Positions 36,393 through 45,311 are shown, numbered from the stretch's first letter. The stretch is DNA of 64,000 bases from Acidovorax sp. RAC01 (GCF_001714725.1 NZ_CP016447.1:186001-250000); one strand, 5' to 3'. Program-made: numbers and translations. Notes: generated from the letters alone by a model not told the origin.

Positions 36393-36728
36393 CTACACCG
36401 GCAGCCAGCGCCACCAGAAGGGCTTGCGCTCCTCGCGGGCGCCGCGGGCCTGCAGCAGCGCGATGAACTCGGTGCGACGATAGCGCTGGGCTGCCTCCAG
36501 CGGGGTCATGTCGTCAAAGTCGGAGCGCAATTGCGGGTCTGCCCCATGGGCCAGCAGGTGCCGGGCTATCTCGTCATGCCCGTGGACCAGCGCGGCCACC
36601 AGTGGCGTGCACAGGATTTCCGGGTGCTGGTAGTTGGGGTTGACGCCCGCGCTGATGTGGTGGCGCACCAGCGCCAGATCGCCGGCCACGGCGGCGGCGT
36701 ACATGTCTTTCCAGTCTCCGGCCGACAT
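36393..36728 (-). CDS. Ankyrin-repeat protein
   Basis: 111 aa with about three ankyrin repeats: MYAAAVAGDLALVRHHISAG, PLVAALVHGHDEIARHLLAHG and TPLEAAQRYRRTEFIALLQA. No other domain. AAGGA 7 nt before ATG 36728 marks the start; an ATG five codons earlier lacks such a site. Probably a protein-binding module; partner unknown. Confidence 0.82.
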   Translation of the reverse strand: MSAGDWKDMYAAAVAGDLALVRHHISAGVNPNYQHPEILCTPLVAALVHGHDEIARHLLAHGADPQLRSDFDDMTPLEAAQRYRRTEFIALLQARGAREERKPFWWRWLPV

Positions 36729-36825
36729 CAGGGTTCCTTGCATGATTTGGAAGATGGCGCCAGTGTAGGCAGCGCCGGCTGCTGCACAATGCGCGCCTTC
36801 CCTGCCCTACCGACGAAGGGGTGCG

Positions 36826-37620
36826 ATGCCATGGCGGCCGCACCCGCCTGCCATGCACCACCCCCTGCACATCCTCTGGCGCGACGAGCACCTGGTAGCG
36901 GTCTACAAGCCGGCCGGCTGGTTGGTGCACCGTACGGGGCTGGATGCGGGCGAAACCCGCTTTGTGATGCAGACCCTGCGCGACCAGCTGGGCCAGCATG
37001 TGTACCCGGTGCACCGGCTGGACAAAGGCACCTGCGGCGTGCTGGTGATGGCGCTGCACAGCGACGCGGCGCGGGCCCTGTCGCAGGCGTTTGAGCACCA
37101 GGCCACGCACAAGCGCTACATTGCCATGGTGCGCGGCTGGGCGCCCGAAGCCGTGGAGGTGGACCACGCCCTCAAGCCCGATGACGCCCCCGACGATGCG
37201 CCCGTGCAGGACGCCCACTCACGCTTTCGGCGGCTGGCGCAGCTCACGCTGCCCGAGGCCAGTGACAGCCGCTTTGCCACCACGCGCGCGTCGCTGGTAG
37301 AGGCCATTCCCACCACCGGGCGTCGGCACCAGATACGCCGCCACCTCAAGCACATCGCCCACCCCATCATCGGCGACGCCACGCATGGCAAGGGCCCGCT
37401 CAACCGCTGGTGGGCCGCGCGGCTGGGCCAGCAGCGGCTGTGGCTGCATGCGTGGCAGCTCACGCTGCCCCATCCCATGACCGGCGAGGTGATGACCTTC
37501 GACAGCGGGCTGCAATGGCCGCCTGCCGCCATGGGTGGCGATGTGCCCTCCGGCCCCACGGCCAACTGGCAGCAGTTGCTGACCACTTTGCCTTGGGAAA
37601 TGACAGCACCCCGCCCGTAA
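36826..37620 (+). CDS. truC: RluA-family pseudouridine synthase (TruC-like)
   Basis: 264 aa. The catalytic motif VHRLDKGTCGVLVMAL carries the Asp; HILWRDEHLVAVYKPAGWLV is the usual N-terminus and GRRHQIRRHLKHIAHPIIGD a conserved RluA block. The absence of an S4 domain and the short length fit TruC, which modifies U65 of tRNA in E. coli; site specificity here is inferred. GAAGGGG precedes ATG 36826. It is divergent from the ankyrin gene. Confidence 0.87.
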   Translation: MPWRPHPPAMHHPLHILWRDEHLVAVYKPAGWLVHRTGLDAGETRFVMQTLRDQLGQHVYPVHRLDKGTCGVLVMALHSDAARALSQAFEHQATHKRYIAMVRGWAPEAVEVDHALKPDDAPDDAPVQDAHSRFRRLAQLTLPEASDSRFATTRASLVEAIPTTGRRHQIRRHLKHIAHPIIGDATHGKGPLNRWWAARLGQQRLWLHAWQLTLPHPMTGEVMTFDSGLQWPPAAMGGDVPSGPTANWQQLLTTLPWEMTAPRP

Positions 37621-37684
37621 CCCGTGCGACACGGGCGCAGCGGGTGCGTCGAAATAATGGCCTCCAACACATACAGGAGACCCC

Positions 37685-38650
37685 ATGACCGCACCCGGCA
37701 GCACCGCCAGCACCACCAACCGCGTCCTCGCCCACACCGGCGCGCGCTACCCCATCATCCAGGCGCCCATGGGCTGGATTGCGCGCACGCAGCTGGCATC
37801 GGCCGTGTCGCGCGCGGGCGGGCTGGGCATCATCGAAACATCGTCGGGCGAAACGGCCAACTGCCAGGCCGAGATCACGAAGATGAGCGCGCTGGGCCTG
37901 CCGTTTGGCGTGAACCTGCCCATCCGCTTTCTGAAGGACGACGCCATGCTGCGCTTTGTGTGCGCATCGGGCGTGAAGTTTGTGACCACCTCGGCCGGCA
38001 GCCCGGCCAAGTTCATTGCGCCGCTGAAAGACGCGGGCATCACCGTGTACCACGCCGTACCCACGCTCGATGCCGCGCTCAAATGCGTGGATGCAGGCAT
38101 TGACGGCCTGGTGGTCGAAGGCGGCGAAGGCGGCGGCTTCAAGAACCCCGAAGAGGTCTCCACCCTGGTGCTGCTGCAGGCCATTCGCGCCCGGGTGGAT
38201 GTGCCGCTGGTAGCAGCAGGCGGCATCTGCGACGGGCGGGGCATGGCCGCTGCCTTTGCCCTGGGCGCCGAGGCCGTGCAGATGGGCACGCGGTTTGTGA
38301 GCTGCGCCGAAAGCCCCGTGCACGCCAACTACAAGAACGCGATCGTCGACGCCACCACCACCGGAACGTGGATGCTCAACACCAAGGCCAGCCCCTGCAT
38401 CCGCGCGCTGAAATCCGAGCGCACCCGTGCCATCCACGAGGCCGGGCTGATGCCTGCCGACAGCTTTGCGGGCATCCAGCAGGTGTACTTTGGCGGCGAC
38501 ATGGAAGCCGCGCCGGCCCTCGCCGGGCAAAGCGCGGGCCTGATCGATGCGGTCAAGACAGCGCAGCAGATCATTGACGACACGGTGGCCGAGTTCTTTG
38601 CCATCACGCAGCGGCTGGGCGCGCTGGGGGCTGCGCGGACGTTTGGCTGA
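37685..38650 (+). CDS. Nitronate monooxygenase family (FMN-binding, FabK/NPD-like)
   Basis: 321 aa TIM-barrel flavoprotein. PIIQAPMGWIARTQLASAVS, VVEGGEGGGF and VPLVAAGGICDGRGMAAAFALGAEAVQMGTRF are the substrate- and FMN-binding blocks shared by nitronate monooxygenases and enoyl-ACP reductase II. Such proteins oxidise alkyl nitronates or act as oxidoreductases. Strong AGGAG 7 nt before ATG 37685. A stand-alone gene. Confidence 0.87.
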   Translation: MTAPGSTASTTNRVLAHTGARYPIIQAPMGWIARTQLASAVSRAGGLGIIETSSGETANCQAEITKMSALGLPFGVNLPIRFLKDDAMLRFVCASGVKFVTTSAGSPAKFIAPLKDAGITVYHAVPTLDAALKCVDAGIDGLVVEGGEGGGFKNPEEVSTLVLLQAIRARVDVPLVAAGGICDGRGMAAAFALGAEAVQMGTRFVSCAESPVHANYKNAIVDATTTGTWMLNTKASPCIRALKSERTRAIHEAGLMPADSFAGIQQVYFGGDMEAAPALAGQSAGLIDAVKTAQQIIDDTVAEFFAITQRLGALGAARTFG

Positions 38651-38959
38651 CAGGACACAGGCCCTGGCCTGCGCCACAACGCGGGGGTAGCCCCCACGTC
38701 GGGGCAAGGCGGTACGAAGGCGCAGCGTCCTACACGCCCGGCCGTACGCTGCCGCTACCGGTGCGGGCGTGGTCCGCAGACAGTAGGGTCGCGCCAGCGG
38801 GCCCGTGCCGCCCGCTGCCACGCCGCCCAAGGACCACCATGCCCTCCTGCGCCCCGATCCCATCCACGCCTGCGCGTTACGCCACTTCGGGCCGTGCCGT
38901 GCCACCTGCCCCGGCCCCTGCAGCCGCTGGCGCTGCCCCAACCCGCACGGGGGCGCCGC
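38651..38959. other. 309-bp gap upstream of the MgtC-like gene
   Basis: Very GC-rich. A short hairpin GGGGG-TAG-CCCCC lies near 38690. No RNA element known to control mgtC (such as a magnesium riboswitch) is recognisable, and no coding signal beyond open frames typical of high GC. Confidence 0.4.
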
Positions 38960-39559
38960 ATGGATGAGCTCTGGCCCAGCATCGCCCGCGCGGTGATGCG
39001 CGAGTTTTCCGACGTGCCCGATGTGGCGCAGGCCACGCGCATCGTGGTGCGGCTGACCATGGCGGCGCTGCTGGGCGGCCTGCTGGGCTGGGAGCGCGCC
39101 CACGCGGGCAAGGCGGCGGGCATCCGCACGCACATGCTGGTGGCAATGGGCTCGGCCCTGTTCGTGCTGGTGGCGCAGCAGGGCGGCATCGGGCCCGGCG
39201 ACAACAGCCGCGTGATGCAGGGCGTGATTGCCGGCATCGGCTTTCTGGGGGCGGGCACCATCCTCAAGGGCAATGCCGAAGGCCAGGTGCGCGGGCTGAC
39301 CACGGCGGCGGGCATCTGGATGACTGCGGCCATCGGCATTGCCGCAGGCCTGGGGCAGGAGGCCACTGCCGTGCTGTGCACTGCACTGGCGCTGGCGGTG
39401 CTGTGGCTGATTCCGTCGTCGCAAGACATCCAGCCCGGTGGCGAGGACGTGGAGCGGGTTGCCGAGGGTGCAGGCGCCAAGCGCAGGCAGGCCAGCCGAA
39501 CCGGTGGTGACGCGGGCTCCACCGGCATCGACGGGGTGGACAGGCCGCCGGCGGTCTGA
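38960..39559 (+). CDS. MgtC/SapB family membrane protein
   Basis: 199 aa with four or five hydrophobic segments in the N-terminal 150 residues. RLTMAALLGGLLGWER, AAGIRTHMLVAMGSALFVLV, and GVIAGIGFLGAGTILKG followed by RGLTTAAGIWMTAAIGIAAG are the defining MgtC blocks. MgtC proteins help survival under low magnesium or inhibit the F1F0 ATPase in pathogens. The hydrophilic C-terminus (about 50 residues) lacks the ACT-like domain of Salmonella MgtC, so it is the short SapB type. Start ATG 38960. Confidence 0.88.
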   Translation: MDELWPSIARAVMREFSDVPDVAQATRIVVRLTMAALLGGLLGWERAHAGKAAGIRTHMLVAMGSALFVLVAQQGGIGPGDNSRVMQGVIAGIGFLGAGTILKGNAEGQVRGLTTAAGIWMTAAIGIAAGLGQEATAVLCTALALAVLWLIPSSQDIQPGGEDVERVAEGAGAKRRQASRTGGDAGSTGIDGVDRPPAV

Positions 39560-39703
39560 GCGCGCCCGCGTGGGGCGTTGCAGTGCAGCGCATGCACCGG
39601 GGCGATGCGCGGCCCGGGCGGTATGTAACAGCCGCGGCCACGCGCTGCGCATCCCCTACACTTTTCGGCCGTCCACCGCTGCCCCGACTGCCGTTTCGCA
39701 CCC

Positions 39704-40597
39704 ATGCACCCCACGCCTCCCACGGCCGCGCAGGCCAACCTGCGCGGCATTCTTGCCATGGTTGCCGCCGTGGGATTTTTCTCGCTGATGGATGCGTTGC
39801 TCAAGACGCTGACGGCCAGCTACCCCGCCATGCAGGTAGCGGCGCTGCGCGGCTGGGCCGCCCTGCCGCTGGTGGTGCTGTACGTGCTGTGGCGCGGCGA
39901 GGCGCGGGGCCTGCTCAGGGTGCGCTGGCCACTGCACCTGCTGCGCGGCGCGCTCAACATCAGCATGCTGGCGCTGTTTGCGTACGCCCTCAAAGAGCTG
40001 GGCCTGGCCGAGGCGTACACGCTGTTCTTCATTGCGCCGCTGCTCATCACCGTGCTGTCGACGGTGGTGCTGGGCGAGCGGGTGCGTGCATCGCACTGGG
40101 TGGCGATTGCGCTGGGCATGGTGGGCGTGCTGGTGGCCCTGCGGCCCAGCCAGGATGCGTTCTTCAGCCTGGGCGCGCTGGCCGTGCTGGGGGCGGCCAC
40201 GGGGTATGCCGTGTCGGCCATCACAGGCCGGCTGCTCACGCGCACCGATTCGAGCGCCAGCCTGGTGTTCTGGACCACGGCGCTGCTGGCGCTGGGCGCA
40301 GGCACGCTGGCCCAGCCCGGCTGGGTGGCCGTGCAGCAGGCGCACTGGCCGCTGGTGGCCGGGCTGGCCGTCACGGGGTTCCTGGGCCAGCTGGCGATTA
40401 CCGAGGCGTTTCGCCACGGGCAGGCGTCGGTGGTGGCGCCCTTTGAATACACGGCCCTGGCCTGGGGCATGGGGCTCGACTGGGTGCTGTGGCAGGCCGT
40501 GCCCGGGGGCGCCACGCTGCTGGGCGGCGCCATCATCATCGGCAGCGGGCTGTACCTGGTGCGGCAGGAGCGTACTCAGCCGGTGCTGCCGCCCTGA
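39704..40597 (+). CDS. DMT-superfamily transporter (two EamA domains)
   Basis: 297 aa, ten predicted transmembrane segments in two EamA repeats: first from GILAMVAAVGFFSLMDALLK to VLGERVRASHW, second from FSLGALAVLGAATGYAVSA to the end (GGAIIIGSGLYLVR). Typical inner-membrane metabolite exporter; substrate unknown. Starts at ATG 39704 (MHPTPPTAAQANLRG). Confidence 0.88.
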   Translation: MHPTPPTAAQANLRGILAMVAAVGFFSLMDALLKTLTASYPAMQVAALRGWAALPLVVLYVLWRGEARGLLRVRWPLHLLRGALNISMLALFAYALKELGLAEAYTLFFIAPLLITVLSTVVLGERVRASHWVAIALGMVGVLVALRPSQDAFFSLGALAVLGAATGYAVSAITGRLLTRTDSSASLVFWTTALLALGAGTLAQPGWVAVQQAHWPLVAGLAVTGFLGQLAITEAFRHGQASVVAPFEYTALAWGMGLDWVLWQAVPGGATLLGGAIIIGSGLYLVRQERTQPVLPP

Positions 40598-40729
40598 GAG
40601 CCGGCTGAACGGCCCCACGACCCGGCCGGCACCCGCAGCCATCGCCGGCGCGGTCTTACAGCGCAGCCATGCGGCGTGCCGCCCAATGGGTGCATGCGCG
40701 GCGGTCTTCGCCGGGCGAAGGAACCACCC

Positions 40730-40960
40730 ATGACACAGCACGCCACCATCCACGGAAAAGTCACCTACACCCCCGGCGACGGCGCCCCGTTGCCCATCCC
40801 CAAGGGCCCGGTCGAGATCGAGACCGCCAAGGACAGTGCCACCCTGAGCTGGACGGCCGACAACGACGCCGCGGGGTCGGCCGCGCTGCCCAAGGACCAG
40901 TTCAACCAGTACGTGCGCGACGGCAAGATCCGCATTGAGGGCGAGGCGCCGAAAGGCTGA
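40730..40960 (+). CDS. Small conserved hypothetical protein
   Basis: 76 aa. Beta-rich sequence (ATIHGKVTYTPGDGAPLPIP, VEIETAKDSATLSWTADND) ending in a short charged tail. AAGGA 8 nt before ATG 40730. No signal peptide. Function unknown; its sequence and size suggest a single small beta domain. Confidence 0.65.
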   Translation: MTQHATIHGKVTYTPGDGAPLPIPKGPVEIETAKDSATLSWTADNDAAGSAALPKDQFNQYVRDGKIRIEGEAPKG

Positions 40961-41017
40961 CAGTTTCGCCCCCGCCTGGCGTCGACGCTGTGCGGAGTGC
41001 GCTGCAGCCTTCCAAAA

Positions 41018-41062
41018 TGCTATGTTTTCAATAGCAATAGAGGCAGTTAAAACGAGCGCTAA
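41018..41062 (+). repeat. Dispersed palindromic element, intergenic copy
   Basis: TGCTAT-GTTTTCA-ATAGCA palindrome, 18-bp spacer and GAGCGCTAAAG box. It lies between the small protein gene and the convergent gene ending at 41149. Confidence 0.75.
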
Positions 41063-41148
41063 AGCCCCAAAACACCCAAAGCCCTGCTCTCCGGGCCCGG
41101 CTGCGGCACTGCGGGTAGCGCTGCGGAGCCCCTTCCGACGTGCCAGCG

Positions 41149-42087
41149 TTATACCGGCCGCGTCAGATACACCGCCTCGCGCCCCACGATGGGCTCCCGC
41201 GTGGGCATCATCACCGTGCAGTCATCACACAGTGCGCGGATCTCGTGCGTGCCGTCGGTGGCAATCAGCTCGTCCTTGGCAAACACTTCGAAGCCCCGCA
41301 GCGGCCGGGTGAACTGGAAGTCGGGCGTGCGCACCATGCAGGTTTCCAGCAGCTCGTAGCGGCGCTGCACCGCCGGGCGGGCGGGCCGCGATGCGCGGGG
41401 TGCCAGCAGGCCGAAGTGCGCCAGAAAGTCGAGTGCCACCCCGGTCGCCATGTCGGCGGCAGATTGCAAAAAGTGCTGGCCGCATTCCACCACCACACCG
41501 ACGCCGTCCCCCGCAGCCTGCCCATGCCGGCCATGCTGGATCAGCGGCGTGCCCGAGCCCAGCCCGCTGGGCATCACCAGATGCACCGGCGGCGTGCCGA
41601 TGGCCAGCGCCACCTCGGCGTTGCGCGCATAGGCGGGGTACACCCAGAAGGGCTCCACGTCCTGGCTGGTGGAGTGGATGTCGAGGATGTGGTCCGCCGC
41701 AGCGACCACCGGCCGCAGCGCGCGGGCGCGCAGCAGCTCGGGGCTTTCGGCCGTGCCATCGAGCTCGGCCGCCGACCAGATGCGGTTGAGGTTGTGCACC
41801 AGCTGGCGGCTTTCAAACGGCCGGGCCTGGTCAAAAGACTCGTACGCCGCCACGTTGGCAAAGCTGATGGTGAGGGTGCCGATCAGCGGGCGCACCCCCG
41901 TGTCCAGCAGGTGCGTGGCGGCCACCATGCCGCAGATCTCGTTGCCGTGCGTGAGCGCATTGATGAGCACATGCGGGCCGGGCTTGCCGGACTCGAAACG
42001 GTGCACATAGTCGATGCCGACATTGCCCTGGCGGTAGGCCGACAGGTCGCGTGGCAGGACTTCGAAAACAGGCGGGTTCTGGCTCAT
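41149..42087 (-). CDS. Succinylglutamate desuccinylase / aspartoacylase family protein
   Basis: 312 aa zinc hydrolase. LINALTHGNEICGMVAA carries H-x-x-E, NLNRIW the Asn-Arg substrate-binding pair, and LDIHSTSQDVEPFW the third zinc ligand. VVVECGQH near residue 210 holds the probable catalytic Glu. The domain order matches AstE/AspA proteins, which hydrolyse N-acyl amino acids; the exact acyl group is unknown. The C-terminal part is beta-rich. Start ATG 42087, divergent from the large unknown gene. Confidence 0.87.
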   Translation of the reverse strand: MSQNPPVFEVLPRDLSAYRQGNVGIDYVHRFESGKPGPHVLINALTHGNEICGMVAATHLLDTGVRPLIGTLTISFANVAAYESFDQARPFESRQLVHNLNRIWSAAELDGTAESPELLRARALRPVVAAADHILDIHSTSQDVEPFWVYPAYARNAEVALAIGTPPVHLVMPSGLGSGTPLIQHGRHGQAAGDGVGVVVECGQHFLQSAADMATGVALDFLAHFGLLAPRASRPARPAVQRRYELLETCMVRTPDFQFTRPLRGFEVFAKDELIATDGTHEIRALCDDCTVMMPTREPIVGREAVYLTRPV

Positions 42088-42187
42088 GGCGGGTAATTAA
42101 TAAGAGAACACACGATTGTCCGCGCAAAGCCGCGCGCGTGCAGTCGCCGGGTGTACGATGCCCGCCGCCTGCCCTGCTTTGTTGCCC

Positions 42188-43903
42188 ATGCCCTCCGCCC
42201 GAATTTGCCCGCTGGCCGAAGTGGCCCACCACCTGCCTGCAGGGAGCCCGCTTCTGGCTGCACCGGGCGCCTGGGCGCTGCACATCACGGGCGACGCGCA
42301 CCTGCCGCAGCTGGACCTTGACGATCCGCTGGCGGACCTGACTGCCTGGGTGCAGGCCGGGCTGATGGATGCAGGACCGGGCCTGCACGGAGTGGTGCAC
42401 GCCGGCATCCCGGCCACGTCGGTCAGCCCACGCATCGCCCTCGTGCTGATCGATGGCAGTCTGCATCTGGACGGGGCTCTCGCCGCCCATACGGAGCCTG
42501 ATGGCAATGGCGAAGCCAACCGCCCCGCCCTGCCCGCCCACCTCGTCATCACAGGCGACCTGCACGCAAGCAACGCCGTGCTGGCCCGCACCCACCTGCA
42601 CATCCACGGCGCCCTGCACATCGCCGACCTGCTGTGGTGCCATGGCGCCCACGGCACGCTGGCGGTACAGGGCGCGCTGTTGGTCCGCGTGGCGGTGTTC
42701 ACCGGCGGCCACGCGCTACAGATTGCGCCTGCTGAACAGGTAGCCTTTCTCATCGACGAAGTGCGCGGCGGCTCGCACTTGGCGGAGTTTTCTTGCGAAG
42801 CAGTGGGTGCCTTGTTTCCCCCCGCATTGCTGCGCCGCCTGAGCGACGGCGAGCACGGCGTGGCCGATCTGCTGGACCGCCGCGCCGTGCTGGCCGCCGT
42901 GCGCAGTGGCGGCAGCGCGGCGCGCAGCAGCGACGACATTGCCGCCGCCCTGCCCATTGCCGACGACGTCTTTACCGGCACCGACATCAGCATCGGCAAC
43001 CTTAGCGCCGCACTGCGCTCGCCGGTGATCCCGCACAAGCAGTTCACCGCCACGGGCTGGTTCGGGCAGACGGATTTCCTGCTGTGCCGCAAGCATGTGG
43101 ATGCCGACGGCGACGCGCGCGACGACCACATCCACATCACGGTGTGGAAGACCTGGGACTTCTACCTGTCGGTGGATGACGCCCCGGTGCGCACCGGGCT
43201 GCGGGCCCGGCTGGGCGCGGCAGCCCGGCTGCGCCGCGTGCCCACCGCCCCGCGCCTCACGTTGGCTTTCCGTGCGTATGCGGCGGGCCTGCCCGGCCCC
43301 TGGCAGCCGCTGGATGCCGCCAGCCACCCCGAGGCCTGGCAGGCCTGCCACCATGCCTGGCGCGGCGTGCTCGACTACGTGCGCCGCGGCGTGGGGCAGC
43401 ACCGCGCGCACTACCCGCTGCACCGCCGCCTGCAGGCCGAGATGACGGCGGCGGGCATCGAAGAATTCACCAGCCTGCCCGTGTTTGCCGAGCGCTGCAG
43501 CGACTGGTGGGACGACGCGCACAACGGCTGGTGGGAGGGCGACGTGTGGCTGGGCGCGCGCCAGCCGTGCATGCACCACGGCGTGCCCTGGGCCCGCGCG
43601 CTCAAGTTCAGCTGGAAGAACGGCGATGATGCGCCCGGCGACGCGCCAGACACCACGCACAGCACCTACCAGATGGACGTGGACGAAGCCCGCGAAGGCC
43701 CGGCCCTGGTGGCGTTCACGTACGCGCAGCGCCAGGGCGAGCCGCGCGAGCCCGTGCCACCCTGCGCGGCCGACCACATCGCGCGGCTGCTGCGCTTTTA
43801 CCATGGGCTGCAGGCGCACCTGCGGCCCGCGCCGCCAGCCGATGGCCCGGCAGATGCCGCGCACAGGGCGCCGCTGAATGCAACAGAGGCCCCACCGGGC
43901 TGA
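42188..43903 (+). CDS. Large protein of unknown function with beta-solenoid-like N-terminal half
   Basis: About 571 aa, not recognised. Residues about 85-190 are a run of short beta strands with G-D-L and H-x-H-G turns (HLVITGDLHASNAVLARTHL, HIHGALHIADLLWCHGAHG, LAVQGALLVRVAVFTGG), recalling the beta-solenoid of polymer-forming (bactofilin-like) proteins. The C-terminal half is rich in Trp, His and Asp (CSDWWDDAHNGWWEGDVWLG, WSWKN-type segments). No signal peptide or membrane segment. ATG 42188 fits best; ATG 42158 and GTG/ATG further up are possible. Codon use is that of core genes, so it looks like a resident gene. Confidence 0.7.
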   Translation: MPSARICPLAEVAHHLPAGSPLLAAPGAWALHITGDAHLPQLDLDDPLADLTAWVQAGLMDAGPGLHGVVHAGIPATSVSPRIALVLIDGSLHLDGALAAHTEPDGNGEANRPALPAHLVITGDLHASNAVLARTHLHIHGALHIADLLWCHGAHGTLAVQGALLVRVAVFTGGHALQIAPAEQVAFLIDEVRGGSHLAEFSCEAVGALFPPALLRRLSDGEHGVADLLDRRAVLAAVRSGGSAARSSDDIAAALPIADDVFTGTDISIGNLSAALRSPVIPHKQFTATGWFGQTDFLLCRKHVDADGDARDDHIHITVWKTWDFYLSVDDAPVRTGLRARLGAAARLRRVPTAPRLTLAFRAYAAGLPGPWQPLDAASHPEAWQACHHAWRGVLDYVRRGVGQHRAHYPLHRRLQAEMTAAGIEEFTSLPVFAERCSDWWDDAHNGWWEGDVWLGARQPCMHHGVPWARALKFSWKNGDDAPGDAPDTTHSTYQMDVDEAREGPALVAFTYAQRQGEPREPVPPCAADHIARLLRFYHGLQAHLRPAPPADGPADAAHRAPLNATEAPPG

Positions 43904-43967
43904 ACGGGGCCGGTTTGTCCCTTACCATGCGGCACGGTTTCATCCCGAGACCCTTACAGGAGGCAGC

Positions 43968-44111
43968 ATGGCCAAAGGCGAACAACGCAGCAACAAGATG
44001 GCAAAGAAACCGAAGAAAGACACCTCGCTCCCCAAGGAGGGCAGCGTGTCGGACCGCCCGATGCCGCCCATGACCGCAGTCATCCCGCGCGGCAAGGACA
44101 AGAACAAGTAA
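43968..44111 (+). CDS. Small basic hypothetical protein
   Basis: 47 aa, Lys-rich (MAKGEQRSNKMAKKPKKDTS, ending RGKDKNK). A near-perfect ribosome binding site (CAGGAGG) 6 nt before ATG 43968 argues that it is translated at a high level. Followed by a strong hairpin terminator formed from a dispersed repeat. Short Lys-rich proteins of this sort often accompany ribosomes or nucleic acids; inference only. Confidence 0.72.
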   Translation: MAKGEQRSNKMAKKPKKDTSLPKEGSVSDRPMPPMTAVIPRGKDKNK

Positions 44112-44141
44112 ACGGTGGCACGGCAGGCACGCAGGGCCTGA

Positions 44142-44199
44142 TTGCTACTGAAAAGATAGCTGCTGGTGCATACCTAACAAGCGCCAGCAGCTATTTTTT
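44142..44199 (+). repeat. Dispersed palindromic element serving as terminator
   Basis: TTGCTACTGAAAAGATAGC, then the AAGCGCC box. In this copy ATAGCTGCTGG (44156-44166) and CCAGCAGCTAT (44184-44194) pair perfectly over 11 bp and TTTTTT follows, so the element has the form of a Rho-independent terminator for the 47-aa gene upstream. Confidence 0.75.
44156..44199 (+). terminator. Rho-independent terminator of the 47-aa gene
   Basis: An 11-bp stem with a 17-nt loop followed by a run of six T. It begins 45 bp after the stop codon at 44111 and lies within a dispersed repeat copy. Confidence 0.75.
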
Positions 44200-44269
44200 A
44201 TGGATTTTTGACCGGGGCGTCGGATTGGGCGTCCGCCGGATTGCCCCGAGCTTGCAAAGCACTGCGCGA

Positions 44270-44295
44270 GGCTTCGACAAGCTCAGCCCGAACGG
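44270..44295 (+). repeat. REP-like repeat, copy 3
   Basis: GGCTTCGACAAGCTCAGCCC followed by GAACGG, the same unit as at 13766 and 13824, just past the end of the rbgA gene. Confidence 0.7.
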
Positions 44296-44333
44296 ATCGT
44301 TTCGAGCTCAACACGGTTTGCCCGCCGCCAGGC

Positions 44334-45311
44334 TCAATCGCCCTGCGGCGCATCGCCCGCATCCGGGTCGCGCTTGCCAGAGCCCTTGCTTTTGGACTTG
44401 GCCCGCGCGTCCTTCTTGGCCTGGCGCTTGGCATCCTCGGCCAGACCTGCGGCGCGCCAGGCCTCGAATTCGTCGGGCGTTTCCAGGGTGATGCGGCCCA
44501 GGATGGCGGTGCGGAAATCGGTCATCACGATCTCGGCCGTTTTTTGCAGGTTGACCCGGCCGCCGCCCAGCATGGCGCCGCGCTTTTTGCCAATGGCTTC
44601 CAGCAGTTCGTCGTCCTGCATCGTGGCCATGGCGCCTGCGGGCAGGCCCAGCTTGTAGCGGGCCTCCAGCAGCGGCGCGTAGTGCAGCTGCAGGCGGCGC
44701 AGCAGCTCCAGCGCCACCAGCTCCTCGTCGTACGCATTGCGGCCCACGGCGCCACTGGCGGCCAGGTTGTAGCCGCTTTCGGGCACGATGATGCGCGGCC
44801 ACAGCATGCCGGGCGTGTCCCACAGATAAAAGTCGTCGGCCAGCGTGATGCGCTGCTCCAGCTTGGTGATGCCGGCCTCGTCGCCCGTCTTGGCCTGGCG
44901 CTTGTTGCTCAGCGTGTTGATCAGCGTGGACTTGCCCACGTTGGGCACGCCGCAGATCAGCACGCGCATGGGCTTGGCCATGCCGCCGCGGTTGGGCGAC
45001 AGCAGGTGGCAGGCGTCGATCAGCTTGCGCGTGGGCGCCGGGTCGGACGCATCCAGCGGCAGGGCGCGCGTGTCGCTCTGGGCGTTGTACCAGTCCACCC
45101 ACAGCGCCGTGCGCGCCGGGTCGGCCACATCCTGCTTGTTGAGCACCTTGAGCGTGGGCTTGTGGCCCGTGATTTCGGCCAGCAGCGGGTTGGCGCTGGA
45201 GCCGGGCAGGCGCGCGTCCAGCACCTCGATCACCACGTCAATGTCCTTGATGCGTTCGGTGATGGCTTTGCGGGTCAGGTGCATGTGACCGGGGAACCAC
45301 TGGATGGCCAT
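44334..45311 (-). CDS. rbgA: Ribosome biogenesis GTPase YlqF/RbgA
   Basis: 325 aa circularly permuted GTPase that helps late 50S subunit assembly. In permuted order: the G4 motif NKQD (VLNKQDVAD), then G1 GVPNVGKSTLINTLS, and G3 DTPGMLWP. The N-terminal MAIQWFPGHMHLTRK and VVIEVLDARLPGSSANP are typical. The C-terminus ends in a Lys-rich tail (AKKDARAKSKSKGSGKRDP) that may contact rRNA. Start ATG 45311. Confidence 0.93.
   Translation of the reverse strand: MAIQWFPGHMHLTRKAITERIKDIDVVIEVLDARLPGSSANPLLAEITGHKPTLKVLNKQDVADPARTALWVDWYNAQSDTRALPLDASDPAPTRKLIDACHLLSPNRGGMAKPMRVLICGVPNVGKSTLINTLSNKRQAKTGDEAGITKLEQRITLADDFYLWDTPGMLWPRIIVPESGYNLAASGAVGRNAYDEELVALELLRRLQLHYAPLLEARYKLGLPAGAMATMQDDELLEAIGKKRGAMLGGGRVNLQKTAEIVMTDFRTAILGRITLETPDEFEAWRAAGLAEDAKRQAKKDARAKSKSKGSGKRDPDAGDAPQGD

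Noticed and set aside
38651..38959. Magnesium riboswitch or leader upstream of the MgtC-like gene
   Set aside because: No conserved M-box segment is visible; only a short GC hairpin.
37460..39652. A 730-codon minus-strand open frame across three plus-strand genes
   Set aside because: It runs antisense to the pseudouridine synthase, nitronate monooxygenase and MgtC genes, all with clear motifs; no ribosome binding site or domain.
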